Positions 29,810-40,188 of a stretch of DNA of 64,000 nt are shown piece by piece (position 1 is the stretch's first letter; each line of letters begins with the position of its first letter). The translations under genes and the position numbers were made by a program. The notes under the pieces were generated by a model, which was not told where the DNA came from, made no database searches, and saw nothing but the letters and a program-made list of their open reading frames with translations. The DNA lies in assembly GCA_029216955.1 (NCBI GenBank), contig JANAVB010031417.1, forward strand, positions 19,314,219 through 19,378,218, read 5' to 3'. The stretch is from Iris pallida. Taxonomy: Eukaryota > Streptophyta > Magnoliopsida > Asparagales > Iridaceae.

Positions 29810-30610
29810 ACGCTAACAACCGCCACCCACGATCAAAGTCATCCTCTATATACGTTGACACGTGTCCCATCAATTCAGTAAGAATAGGATGCACGTACAC
29901 ACGTTCTTCGGGATGTGTAGCATAAAAGCCATGTAGGCAAACTACGTTCCAAATTGATCAGAAAGAACAGGGCGTAAAAGTAGCCTCAATGTACTCTGAG
30001 CGTAAGGCAATAGATTGAGCGTAAAGTAGCTTTGACGTAGACTTCCCGCGTAAAGTGGTTATTAAATAACCTTGAGCGTAAAAATAGCTCAAATAGACTT
30101 TACGCACACGTCAACTGTTGAGCGTAAAGCTCGTATAGTCCTCATGCGTAAAGAAGCCATAGTGTGAGCGTAAAGTAGCTCAATTCACATACTAAACGAC
30201 AACATTGGTCTCTGTATAAAACAAATCCCTTTGAATTCTGTGATATATGCCATCACTAATATCTTCTTGTCAGAGTTTGCATTAAATGCAAGACTTGACA
30301 GCTTTGTCCAGCGGTAAAAGTGGCTAGCTTGTCCTGGGCGTAAAACGATGGATGTAGATCCGAGTGTAAAATAACCAGCCTGCTTCAGGTATAAAGTGAT
30401 TAGCCTCTCCTTGGCATAAAGGGGATCAATTTGAGTAGACTGATCTATCACTTTGACCCTTCTTGTGAAGCACTTTTTACGCTCCTACAAGACCCCCTTC
30501 AAAGTTTTCAAATATCTCCAAAATTTGAAACACTTTGAACAGAAGCGTAAAAATTGAGATTTGACCAGTCAGCGTAAAATTCGGGATACGCAACAGCCAT
30601 CCACGTAAAA
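29810..30610. promoter_or_regulatory. GCGTAAA heptamer cluster in the Tat LTR, copy A
   Basis: At least 13 exact copies of GCGTAAA or its complement TTTACGC occur in about 0.8 kb, mostly in the plus orientation, plus several one-mismatch copies (ACGTAAA, GTGTAAA, GCGTAAG). Three near-copies in A are exact in B. The cluster lies between the leftward sense TATA box (29757) and the rightward antisense TATA box (30770). A palindromic G-box, GACACGTGTC, is at 29857-29866. The role as a shared enhancer is inferred. Confidence 0.6.
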
Positions 30611-30769
30611 GCGGGGATATCCAACAGTCGGCGTATTCTTCAAAAGAAAATTAATGTCGGTTAATACTTAACCGTCACAATAAATTTCTTTCTCTAAACT
30701 TTTGAATGTCTCTTCATCTTCCCGAGTAAGCAGTTTCCAACGAGGAATGTGAAGAGTTGCTTTGGTTTG

Positions 30770-30777
30770 TATAAATA
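30770..30777 (+). promoter_or_regulatory. TATA box of antisense gene 1, copy A
   Basis: TATAAATA, 49 bases before the start codon at 30819, on the strand opposite to the retroelement. Identical in copy B at 53185-53192. Confidence 0.6.
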
Positions 30778-30818
30778 AGGACAAGTTCTTTATTCTTGAC
30801 ATTCATCCTTGTTTGGTC

Positions 30819-31073
30819 ATGGCGCCGAAGAACGAGATTACCAACAAAGAGGCTTCAAGCTCCAGGCTTGATTTCGAGCGAGCGTGCAACCTTTTAGAGT
30901 GTTTTGGAGTGACTCCTGCAGTCTTTAGTCGCATTGATGGTGGTCCCCCAACTACGTACGAAGGGCCAGGAGATGCCGAAGCGTTTCTTAATCTGATGCG
31001 CCGCTCCGAGATTCACAATATGCATGAACTAGGTGTCTCCCTTCGTCAGCCCAACGAAGGAGAGAAAAAATGA
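30819..31073 (+). CDS. Antisense gene 1 of the Tat element (84 aa), copy A
   Basis: Starts MAPKNEITNKEASSSRLDFE and ends RQPNEGEKK. It is small and charged, with a possible helical segment (LDFERACNLLECFG) and a GDAEAFLNLMRR helix near the end. There is no signal peptide or membrane segment, and no recognised domain. It lies on the plus strand, antisense to the Tat element, inside the U3 end of the LTR. Its TATA box is at 30770 and an AATAAA signal follows the stop at about 31125. Copy B encodes the same length with two changes. An open frame behind a matched TATA box and poly(A) signal suggests a real gene, but function is unknown. Confidence 0.5.
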   Translation: MAPKNEITNKEASSSRLDFERACNLLECFGVTPAVFSRIDGGPPTTYEGPGDAEAFLNLMRRSEIHNMHELGVSLRQPNEGEKK

Positions 31074-31220
31074 TGTTTTTGCGAATCTTTTATCTGTAGG
31101 GGGCCACTCCCCCCTTTTTATAAATAAAGTCTGATGTTAATCTCATCAGTTGGTATATAGAACTGTTCAGCACTTATTTTGACTGCTTCTATGGTTGTTA
31201 ATTCCTAAGAAACAAACCAA

Positions 31221-31228
31221 CACGTGGC
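31221..31228 (+). promoter_or_regulatory. G-box/ABRE-like element upstream of antisense gene 2
   Basis: CACGTGGC, 80 bases upstream of the TATA box at 31308. ACGTGGC is the core of plant ABA- and stress-responsive G-boxes. Presence is seen; function is inferred. Confidence 0.4.
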
Positions 31229-31307
31229 ATCTGTCTTGTGGTTACGAGAGCCTTTAAATAGGATCTTCTTCCGAAATAGACTCATACCAATCAGTTTCTT
31301 CAGCTTT

Positions 31308-31315
31308 TATAAATA
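31308..31315 (+). promoter_or_regulatory. TATA box of antisense gene 2, copy A
   Basis: TATAAATA within CTTTTATAAATAGCC. Upstream context and spacing resemble the TATA box of antisense gene 3 (TATAAATAGGTGAGAATTC against TATAAATAGCCGAGAATGT), suggesting related cassettes. Confidence 0.6.
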
Positions 31316-31370
31316 GCCGAGAATGTTTCATATATTCTCACTCTCATTCCTCTGAAGATAACTTTCTGCA

Positions 31371-31391
31371 ATGTCGTTCTCCAACAAGTGA
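31371..31391 (+). promoter_or_regulatory. Upstream ORF in the leader of antisense gene 2
   Basis: A six-codon frame, ATG TCG TTC TCC AAC AAG, then TGA, ending two bases before the main start codon at 31394. Such a short uORF directly before the main AUG could permit reinitiation or repress translation. Conserved in copy B (53786-53806). Confidence 0.45.
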
Positions 31392-31393
31392 CA

Positions 31394-32351
31394 ATGGCAA
31401 AGTTGTCCAACGGTGTTCCTTTGTACGCCCAGCCATTAGACGTAGATTCAACCATCATTAGAGCCAAACCATTTGGCTTAAGTGGTAAGTCCGATCGTAA
31501 GCAAATATCTGATCCGACCGTAGGCAAATATCTGTCTTCGAATTTTCTTGCTGAAGCACTGGCGTAAAAGCCTTGCTGAAGCTCTGGTGTAAAAACCTTG
31601 CTGAAGCACCGGCGTAAAAGCCTTGCTGAAGCAATGGCGTAAAAGCCTTGTCATATCGCTGGCGTAAAAGCCTTTGTGAAGCGCCAGCGTAAAAGCCTTG
31701 CTAAAGCAATGGCGTAAAAGCCTTGTTGAGGCACTGGCGTGAAAGCCTTTGTGAAGCGTCGACGTAAAAGCCTTGCTGAAGCAATGGCGTAAAAGCCTTG
31801 TTGAGGCACTGGCGTGAAAGCCTTTGTGAAGCGCCGACGTAAAAGCCTTGCTGAAGCAATGGCATAAAAGCCTTGTTGAAGCACTGGCATGAAAGCCTTG
31901 CCATCTGTTTTTAGTTAGCGTTTAATACGCATCTGATGATACTTCTGTCTAAAACACTTTTTCTTCGTTGTTTTCTACAGAAGCTTGGCTGAAGAGCTTT
32001 TTCAGAACTGGCATTGGTGACTTTGACGCTGTGAAGAGCGTTCTTCTGACATCAACATCAGGGAGCTCATGCGCTTTTGACGCACGAGTCAGACAACTCA
32101 GAACTCTTTGTGGGATAGAAGGGTCTTCTTCTTTTGGTAGGAAGAGCCTTTATACACGGAGAGTTGGATGGTGGAGTCAACTCTACCCCGAGAAATCGGA
32201 TAGTAGAGTTCCTTTCACGGCAGAACTAGGAATTATATCCCAATGCTGGATACATTCCTATCTCCTTTGGAAGGCCGCCTTTAATCCACCAGTTGTATTG
32301 GCAGCAACACGCCTTCGGGCTGCCATACTCTGGGGTTCTCCTCTCGTCTGA
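31394..32351 (+). CDS. Antisense gene 2 of the Tat element, spliced (153 aa), copy A
   Basis: Exon 1 31394-31484 (ATGGCAAAGTTG…AGTG) ends at a consensus donor, G|GTAAGT. Exon 2 31981-32351 follows a CTAAAAC branch-like word, a pyrimidine run and TTTTCTACAG. Joined, the frame is exactly 154 codons including the stop. The exon-2 frame continues upstream of the acceptor only in intron sequence. The product starts MAKLSNGVPLYAQPLDVDST; the second half has GIGDFDAVKSVLLTS, a Trp-rich GWWSQLYP and a hydrophobic C-terminal stretch (SQCWIHSYLLWKAA). No family was recognised. The gene is antisense to the retroelement, between integrase and LTR. Copy B keeps the splice sites but has CAG changed to TAG in exon 1. 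Confidence 0.5.
31547..31896 (+). repeat. 25-bp minisatellite, 14 units, inside the intron of antisense gene 2 (copy A)
   Basis: Fourteen imperfect 25-bp units, each starting CTTGCTGAAG or a variant and ending in GGCGTAAAAGC or a variant. Seven units contain the exact GCGTAAA word found in the LTR. The array fills 350 of the 496 intron bases. Copy B has 13 units at 53962-54286. Units are contiguous and without unique spacers, so this is not a CRISPR array. Confidence 0.95.
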
Positions 32352-33097
32352 GAGAGAAGACCAGAGTTTGATTTCTGCTGTTCTGGTTGCCACTGGAGCT
32401 CAGACAGTCAGGAATTGCCACCAACAATGAACCCGTCAAAGAAGATCCGAAGAAGAAATAAATCTCCATTAGGTTATCGTTGTGTGTATAGAATAAAAAT
32501 CCTAGATATAATAGATTTCCATTGTAAAGAAAAGTCTAAGAAATATAATAGACTTTTATGGTGATATGAGAGTGGAAATGATAATTCTTCTATGCTCAAT
32601 GATTTGTATCTATCTGGATGTAATATGGACATGATAGATAATGAAACCTTCTTTTCTGATTTAGAGTACACAATACTATCAGAGGTAATATGGACATGAC
32701 AGTGTGTGAGAACTCAAAAGAAAATTAGATTAATTTCTATGCAGAGGTCAAATGAAAAATGATAGATAAGTAGGTAGATTTAGCATTTATCCAGAGGTTA
32801 TGAAAATATGATAAATAACGAATCCCACTTTTTAATCAATTGATAGAAGATTTAAAATCCCTCTCCCAAGAGACAAGAAGTCAGCTTAACCAAACCTTGG
32901 TAGCTGGAGAATAAGAAGACAGATATTGTGAGCATATACGTCAAAACGGTGGACGAATCAACGTATTTCTTGGGAACAGAAAGGACGATTCAATTCCATA
33001 ATTAAATGGATGAACCTGGTAACATGAACGGACGAGTCTTTTCGGAAATGAAAAGTTGTTTTCAATTTCAGAGACTAGTTCATTAGTAATCCTCCTC
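32352..33097. other. Non-coding spacer between antisense genes 2 and 3, copy A
   Basis: AT-rich sequence with repeated GGTAATATGGACATGA-type words (near 32620-32700) and related CAGAGGT/ATGATAGATAA words to 32820. No coding potential. Part of the long 3' untranslated region of the Tat element. Confidence 0.5.
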
Positions 33098-33105
33098 TAT
33101 AAATA
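33098..33105 (+). promoter_or_regulatory. TATA box of antisense gene 3, copy A
   Basis: TATAAATA 55 bases before the ATG at 33153. Copy B has the same box at 55488-55495. Confidence 0.55.
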
Positions 33106-33152
33106 GGTGAGAATTCTCTGTAATCATTTATTCTATTTCTACTCTATTGGAA

Positions 33153-33445
33153 ATGTCTTCCGAGGATGTACAGCAAAAGAATGAAGTCTTCAGGAACATT
33201 GAGGACGTCATTGAGACATGCCCTGCTGAGCCAATAGTGACGGGTCCGACCGAAGTAGACAACAGTTCTTCTACGCCCAAACACCCCAAGACATCCTTGC
33301 TTTCTTAGTAGAGCTAGAAAAAACTCCTGAAGAAGAAGCATTGAGGATGACCGTCTGTAAAAATTTTATGGGTTCAGGAAACGATGCCTTCTATGCATTG
33401 GCTGACTATGTATTCAATAAGGAAGGGAGTGGCCCTCGTCCTTAA
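33153..33445 (+). pseudogene. Antisense gene 3 of the Tat element, frameshifted in copy A
   Basis: Same gene as 55545-55838 in copy B, but with one C missing in a run near 33282 (CCCAAACACCCC against CCCAAACCACCCC), which breaks the frame. Given the many other single-base losses in this part of copy A, the shift may be a sequencing error. See the copy B entry for the product. Confidence 0.5.
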
Positions 33446-33505
33446 TCTTTTATCTTGAACAAAAATAATAATAAAAGAAGTTTTATTTTGTTCTATCTTC
33501 TCATT

Positions 33506-36113
33506 TTATACATAGTATTTCTTAAGAAATTTGCCATTGATCGGCAGCATGAGTAGATCTCCATTGGGTTTTGAAACCGATAGGCACCATTGGAGAACAC
33601 GGACTCAATTACATACGGGCCTTCCCATTTCGCTAGGAATTTCCCTTTGCTTTTGTGAGTCATCACCATTGGTCTCCGAACAGCTAATACAAGCTCGCCA
33701 ACTTTGAATACCCTCTCATTGACTTTACGATTAAAAGTTCGAGATATACGGGCTTGATATAGCTCAATATGCTGTTGTGCTTGAAGACGCTTCTCGTCCA
33801 ATCCTTCAAGTTTTGGAGTCGTAAGCGATCATTATTCTCTGTAGTTAGCTCATTAGCAATAGCAATTCGAAGAGAAGGGATCTGGATTTCCAATGGGAGA
33901 ACAACTTCGCATCCATAAACCAATGAGAATGGTGTAAAACCAGTAGGAGTCCAGACTGTTGTTCGATAAGCCCATAAACATTCTCCAAGTTTCTCATTCC
34001 AATCACGTTTATTAGAAGAGACAAACTTTTTGAGAAGTTTAATGATTGTCTTATTGAAAGCTTCTGCTAAACCATTAGCAGCTGGATTATAAGCCGTAGA
34101 AGCCAAATTCTGAATTCGATTCTTGTCACAGAATCGATAAAATGCTTGACTGGCAAATTGTGCACCATTGTCATGAATTATCCGTCGAGGAATCCCGAAG
34201 TGATAAATGACATGGTGCTTGATGAAACTGATCACATTAGATGTTTTCACTTCCGCAAGGGGGAGCTTCTGCCCACTTAGAAAAGTAATCTGTTATAGCT
34301 AATATGAACCGATGTCCTTTAATAGAAGGAGGATTAATAGGACCAATGACATCCATACCCCAAGCTTCAAAGGGCCAGGAGGCTGCTGTAGGATATAGAA
34401 ATTCAGACGGTTGATGAATAAAATCAGCATGAATCTGACATGCTTTACATCTTCTGGCATAGTCTACAACATCTGCTATCATAGAGGGCCAATAATACCC
34501 CATTTTCGAATGCGATCTTGCAACTTTGGACCCGGTTGATGAGCACCACAGACACCATCATGAGTCTCACGCAGTGTTTGTTTGGCTTTACTTTCTGAGA
34601 GACAGCGCAGCAAGAGTCCGTCATATGAACGACGATAGCATATGTAAAGACGAATCATAATAGAATCGAAACGATCGTCTCTTAATTGATGCAGCTTCTT
34701 AGGATCTTCAGGCAAAATCCTATGAACTGCATAATCAATGAATGGAGTTCTCCAATCTTTCTGCTGGGAACTTGCCTCGTAACATAACTTTGTTCATATA
34801 CAGATTACTCTTCACACAGAACAAGTCTCGGTCCAACAAAGTAATTGTATTTTGCCTTCGGATTGGGACAGCCAAGTCTGCAGCTAAGCTGACAAGAGCA
34901 TCAGCCTCCACATTCTGAGAACATGGTACAAATTCAATGAAGAATCCTTTGAATGATAGGACCAACTCGACTACCACCTGATGATAGGGGATGAGATCAT
35001 GATTTCTGACTTCATAAGTCCCTCTCACTTGATTAACGATCAATTGAGAATCTCCATAAGCCTCTAAGAATTTAATATCCAATTGTTTTGCTTTAGAGAC
35101 CAATCAATAGAGCATATATTCTGCTACATTGTTAGAGCATGGCTCATTAAGAGAATAGGCACGGTATATGACCATTTTGTCAGGAGAAACCAAGACAATT
35201 CCTACCCCAGAGACAATATTGCCTTTAGGTCCCACTCATGATGCTCCATCAAAATATAATTGCCATATATCATTCTTCAAAGTCATGTTACAATCCACTA
35301 CTTCGTCTGGAATGTCTTCATATAACTTCGAAGTTTCAGGTATAGGATGGACAGCTAAGAAATCAACTAACGCTTGGCCCTTCACTGATTTTGAGGCACA
35401 TAAATCATGTCATAAGGAGTGAGCAACATCGCCCAGGTAGCTAACCTAGAATTAAGAATGCTCGGTTTTCTCATCAATACCCGAATGGGATTTATTCTGG
35501 AGATGACATGAATAGTCTGTCCAGTGACATAATGCCTTGTCTTTTGGACGGCAAAAACCAAAGCTAGACATTCCTTTTCCACAGGAGTTATATGTGTTCA
35601 GCTCCGACCATCATTCTGCTCAGATAATATATTGCTTGTTCATGACCCATATCACTTTCTGTGCCAGAAGAGCGCCAAGGAATGATCCAAGGCTCGAACA
35701 TATAGCAAAAATGGTCTTCCTATCACGGAGGTACCAGAACAGGGGGTTTGTAAGATATTGCTTAATGTCATTGAAGGCTTTTTGACACGCTTCATCCCAG
35801 ACGAAAGATACCCCTTTCTTTAATAGACGGGAGAAAGGTTGACATCTCCCAGAAAGATTAGATATAAATCTTCTGATATAAGCAATACGGCCCTGAAAGC
35901 CACGGAGTTCTTTCAGATTACGAGGAGGACGCATTTCAAGAATTGCTTTAACCTTATCAGGATCAACATGGATACCTTGAGAGGTAATGACAAATCCTAG
36001 AAACTTGCCACTAAAACCCCTAGAAAGACTTAGTAGGGTTCATTTTCAATTGATGGCACATCATTCAAATACTGTCTTCAAGTCCTGAATGTGATCATTC
36101 TTTGACCGACTTT
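33506..36113 (-). pseudogene. pol: Tat pol (RNase H, second RNase H, integrase), frameshifted in copy A
   Basis: Collinear with 55900-58532 in copy B but broken by some 15 or more single-base differences, mostly losses: for example near 34258 (two bases), 34505, 34700, 34780, 35095, 35395, 35663, 35680 and 36050. Domains are as in copy B: RT C-terminal thumb region, gypsy RNase H, archaeal-type RNase H, HHCC and DDE integrase. Copy A keeps TGG (Trp) at 34378, where copy B has a TGA stop at 56773. The gene runs into the 13-N gap just downstream of YVDD. Confidence 0.85.
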
Positions 36114-36126
36114 NNNNNNNNNNNNN
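36114..36126. other. 13-N assembly gap
   Basis: Exactly 13 Ns. Copy A of the 22.4-kb duplicate ends at the base before the gap and copy B begins at the base after it. A fixed 13-N spacer is the convention of optical-map hybrid scaffolding for adjacent contigs with a negative or overlapping gap. Confidence 0.98.
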
Positions 36127-37576
36127 ATGGGACCCAATATTAAGTTAAGCATGGCTCACAAGACCCAACATTAAGTTAGTTAATTAAACTAATTTTTATC
36201 ATGTTAGAATGGTTAAGTTAGAGACTCAAAACTAGATCATTTTGACCCCAAACTTGAACCTAGTCTAGACTTAACCATATGAGACTAGAGAGGGACAATT
36301 AGGATTTTCCATTAGCCCTAATGGACTCTTTATGGCAGCCACCTTTAGGAAAGAATGATTCATTTCATTCATTACAATCTTGCCTTTTATTTTCCTTTTG
36401 TTCTTCCCCAATTTTAGAGAGCATTTCCCATTGATTTGATCTCCAAATCAAATTATTCCTTCACCAAACCTTCCCTCAATCATTCCCATTCTCCAAGGGA
36501 AGGGTGCTACCAAGGATTGGAAGAGGAGTGCAAGGAGGAGTGTCCCTTTGAGAGATCTTCGTATCGGAGCCGTGTTCTAAAGGATTTCATTGGGATTTCA
36601 CTCCCAATAGGTAAAACCCATCCTCTAAATCGATTTTTTTTGCATATAAATTAGTTTTGAATCCGTAGGATCCATCCTCATGCATGTGCCACATTTAGAT
36701 TCAAATTTGAGGCCATTTGGAGCTCTCTTGAGGATTTTAGATATGTGTCTTGTGTCCTACTTGATAGATCCCAAATTAGGACACCCCATGTGTATGTATG
36801 TATGATAATAGTTTAAATAGATATTTAAATTCAGTTTTAGAATGGTTAGAGAGTGGATTGATCTTAGTTAGGATGGTTAGAATGAGTTTCATTTGGATAC
36901 CTATGTTTGTATCAAGTATCTTGGCCTATATGTGTTCTTTTGTCAAATTCGTCATAATTTTCATCCACGTTTTTATTAACCAAAGCAACTTAGAAATGTC
37001 ATAACTTTTAGCATAGAACTCCGATTTATCTTCCGTTTTTTTAAAAGAACCGTATCGAAGTTAGATTTCCAAATATATATTTTAATAAGCCAAATTCTTT
37101 CTGTAACTATCTGTAGAATTATTTGAGTGTCAGCTGTACGAAAGACGAACGTGTTTCGGTATTTTTGCGATTTCGGGAGCTTCCGGACACGAAAATGCGA
37201 TCCGTTTGAAGTTTCGGAAAGCTAACATGAAGGGCTACAACATACTTTAATCTAGAGTTTAGTAGAGGCCCAATTGGTACAGTATTGGTTTTAAGTAGAA
37301 GAGTGACTATACGATATATGCATTTTGTGTAACCTATGAGCCTATGTAGTATGGGTATTAAATGAATATAGAGTATGTAATGCATGATATGTTAGATGAA
37401 TAAAATGATATATATATGATATATTCTCTTTACATTAATGTATATATATGGTTGAATGCAAGCATGTAGGAATGCAATTAATATAATGTATGTAAGCAAT
37501 GCATAAACATGAATGAAAGAATGATATACAATGTATGCATGAAAGTATATAATGAATGCTAGATATGAATGCAAGG
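36127..37576 (+). mobile_element. Split gypsy-type LTR, left part, copy B (5' truncated by the gap)
   Basis: Equivalent of 13692-15151. Carries a cluster of small deletions relative to copy A, for example GTGTCCCTTTGAG for GTGTCCACTTTGAG and GTATCAAG for GTATTCAAG. Ends with the CAAGG target duplication at 37572-37576. Confidence 0.55.
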
Positions 37577-40173
37577 TGTAGTGCCCCGTCCCGAAAAGTC
37601 AATCGGAGAAATCGAAACGCCGACGGCATTGGACTGCTCGAAGGCTCACTCGTCCGAGGCGACTCCTCGCACAGGGGGGTAGTTTCGGTGAACTTGTCTC
37701 ATCTTAGCCTTCACTTAATAATGCGCATGTTTTCACTTGCACAAGTAGGCTAATATAAAAGCTACGCACCAACATAGCTAAGGAATAATCCCGTCGGGTC
37801 TGAATGTCCTAGAACATGAAAATGGTCCCACGGTCTTTATAGAAGTCGGCTCAGCGTGCTTTCAAATGACACTCGATCCTTCGATCCCGTAGCTTGGGAG
37901 AAAGACGTTGGCTTAAATTGCTAAGTTGCCTCGACACTTGAAATAGCCTAAGTCCTAGGCGTCGCCTGCGTGAATGCTTCGTAAAGCATGCACGGTCCCG
38001 TCGTTTTGCCCCAACACTCGAATTAGCCTAAGTCATAGGCGTCGTCCGCATGTATGCCTAACAAGCATGCACGGTCCTGTCCCGCAAGGCTTGGCATAGC
38101 CTTCGCATGTCCCGCAAGTTAAGTCGTTCGTACGGCTCGTTGGCTTAAGTCTAGGCACCCGAAAAGTTGGTCGTCCAAGTCGACCCCGTGCCTAGCACGT
38201 TCCCTCGATGCGAAGCTCGGCGTAGCCTTTGCTCATCGAGTCATTGCCCGAATAAGTTAGACAAGAGTTGTGCTGGGCTATCAAAGCCATTTCTAGCACT
38301 GTCCCGCTCTATCTGCGGTTGTCAAGTCGCGTAGTCCATTGAGAACAAGGCTCGTCGTATAAGTATATGACTTGAGCGTTAGCGTCGCCTATAGAACTAG
38401 GCATGTCTAAGGCACGAGTTACGATCGGTTTAGTGAAGAGCTTGCCACGAACAAAGGAAGTCCACGCGACTGGTTGTCGCCGAGATCGGTCCCGCTACTT
38501 GGGAGTCTCGCTAACTCATGATATATCCCGCACACGAGATCGGTCCCCTGGCTTGGGAGTCTCGCTAAGTCTTGATATGTCCCGCACACGAGATCGATCC
38601 CGCGGCTTAGGAGTCTCGTTAAGTCTCGATAGAAAGAAGGAATGCATGGTCATGTTGAAAAAGGACTGGATAGACTGGATAGATCGAGTATGTATGGTCA
38701 TTGGACAACTTGTCGACAAGGTGTAGTCTTCTCGAGTGATCACCGGGGCGTCGGGATCATTCGGCCCGGGAGAAGCGAGTGTGGCTCAAAGTAGGATGCT
38801 GGATGACCGCATGGAGAGTTCGACCCCACCGGGCTAGCTACTCGTGTTGGTACAGGCCGATATCCCACGAGCCATGTCCAAGATAGCTTGAAATTGCTAG
38901 TGACCTCCTCATGTAGATGTGTCGGCAGATAGCGGCACACCGCGTGTATGCCTTTGGATTGGGTTTAGAACTAGAATCATGTCTAGCCGGTAACACAATG
39001 TCTGGGCCTAAGATTGGGCCGCAGCATAGGAACCGTGCTTAGCATGATACTTGGCGTCGGGATGTCCATGAGATCGATACTAGGTTTGGTAAGTCTTGTC
39101 TAAGTTGGTTCATGAGTCGAATAGAAAGACCGCTAGGCGGTAGCATGGATAAAGTCTTGATGAGTTGCGAGGCGCGGCCTCAATCTTGAAGCATGTACAA
39201 GTCTAAGCAGATCTTAAGGTACGAATCAAGTCTAGCGACACAGCCTGCACGAGTCGTCCCATTGCCGTCCTTGGCACTTGAGTCGTTGGCACGAGGATTG
39301 GTCTAGAGGCGCTTGAGTTTAAACAAAGGTCTTGGCACGGCCGAGTTCGCGTAAGTTGCTCCTCGGCATAGCATTGTCTTGAATATGTCTAAGTTGCGAA
39401 TAGAATGTAGTACGACCCTGCCGTCCCGAGTTGAAGTTTGGTCAAGTACCTAGGCGATGAGGCACTGCCTCGATCAGAATACACGTTGGTATTGTAGCAC
39501 GACCATGTCGTTGCACTTCAAGTTGGTTAGACGTCAAGTCTTAAAACTGATCCTAAGGCAAGACTAGAAAGACAATCGAAAGGGTTTAAGCTGCACAAAG
39601 TAAATATGAATGTGTCGATTTTGTATGGGTGGGCGAGGAGCTCACTCCACCAGTACAGTTGAGTACTGACACCCACACAGTGTTCATGTGCAGGCACAGG
39701 TAGAAGCTCGTGGCGCGGAGCTCGCTTGGATGTGTCGAGGCACGGAGTTCCTTGGCGACTCGAAGCGTGCGGCCGCGTGGATTGAAGACTTATACAGGAC
39801 ATAATGTATGGACATCGCCTTCCGAAGCTTCCGCTGGCTCAAGCAATTGTATCGAGAGATGAGAGAGAGCAGAGTGAATTATAAATGAGAGAAAAGTGAG
39901 CACGAGAGACTTGTAATTTGGCCTTGCGCCTACAAATGTAATCTTGTATTCAATATCAATAAAGAGCTTCTTTTGAATGACTTGTGTTCATGGGTGTTTG
40001 TTCTAAATTTTCGCTGCATATTCAATGTATCTGCTTGGGACTTCTGTGCGATGACCCCGTCGTCGCCGCTGCAATCGGCCGTTATGGAACCTGCCTTGTA
40101 CGAGCGCAATCTAGCCTCGTGCGGCATCACGCCTTAGCGAGGACGATCGCTCCTACGGGAGTGGGGCGTGACA
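37577..40173 (+). repeat. 5' LTR of LARD, copy B
   Basis: 2597 bp, TGTAGTGCC…GTGACA, with losses such as AAGGAATAATC for AAGGGAATAATC and ACAAGCATGC for ACAAAGCATGC. Confidence 0.9.
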
Positions 40174-40176
40174 TAA

Positions 40177-40188
40177 TGGTATCAGAGC
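40177..40188 (+). promoter_or_regulatory. Primer-binding site for tRNA-iMet (LARD, copy B)
   Basis: TGGTATCAGAGC three bases after the 5' LTR, identical to copy A. Confidence 0.85.

Larger units (their letters stand above)
29381..31106 (-). repeat. 3' LTR of the Ogre/Tat-like element, copy A
   Basis: On the minus strand it starts TGGCCCCCTACAG at 31106 and ends AAGTGAAACA at 29381 (1726 bp). The G-rich polypurine tract AAAAAGGGGGGAG sits directly upstream. The left edge interrupts the chromovirus integrase linker, which fixes this boundary. A sense TATA box (on the minus strand) lies near 29757-29764, leaving roughly 350 bp of R-U5. The first antisense gene overlaps the U3 end. The other LTR is outside the window, so the pair cannot be compared. 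Confidence 0.7.
13692..36113. repeat. Copy A of a 22.4-kb near-identical duplicated segment
   Basis: Begins ATGGGACCCAATATTAAG and ends GTGATCATTCTTTGACCGAC-TTT directly against the 13-N gap. Collinear with 36127-58532 over its full length. The offset drifts only between 22392 and 22435, because of small indels and one 25-bp array unit. Probably an unmerged contig overlap (see findings). Confidence 0.95.

Noticed and set aside
31547..31896. CRISPR-like array
   Set aside because: Units are contiguous 25-bp tandem repeats without unique spacers, in a plant retrotransposon; no cas genes.
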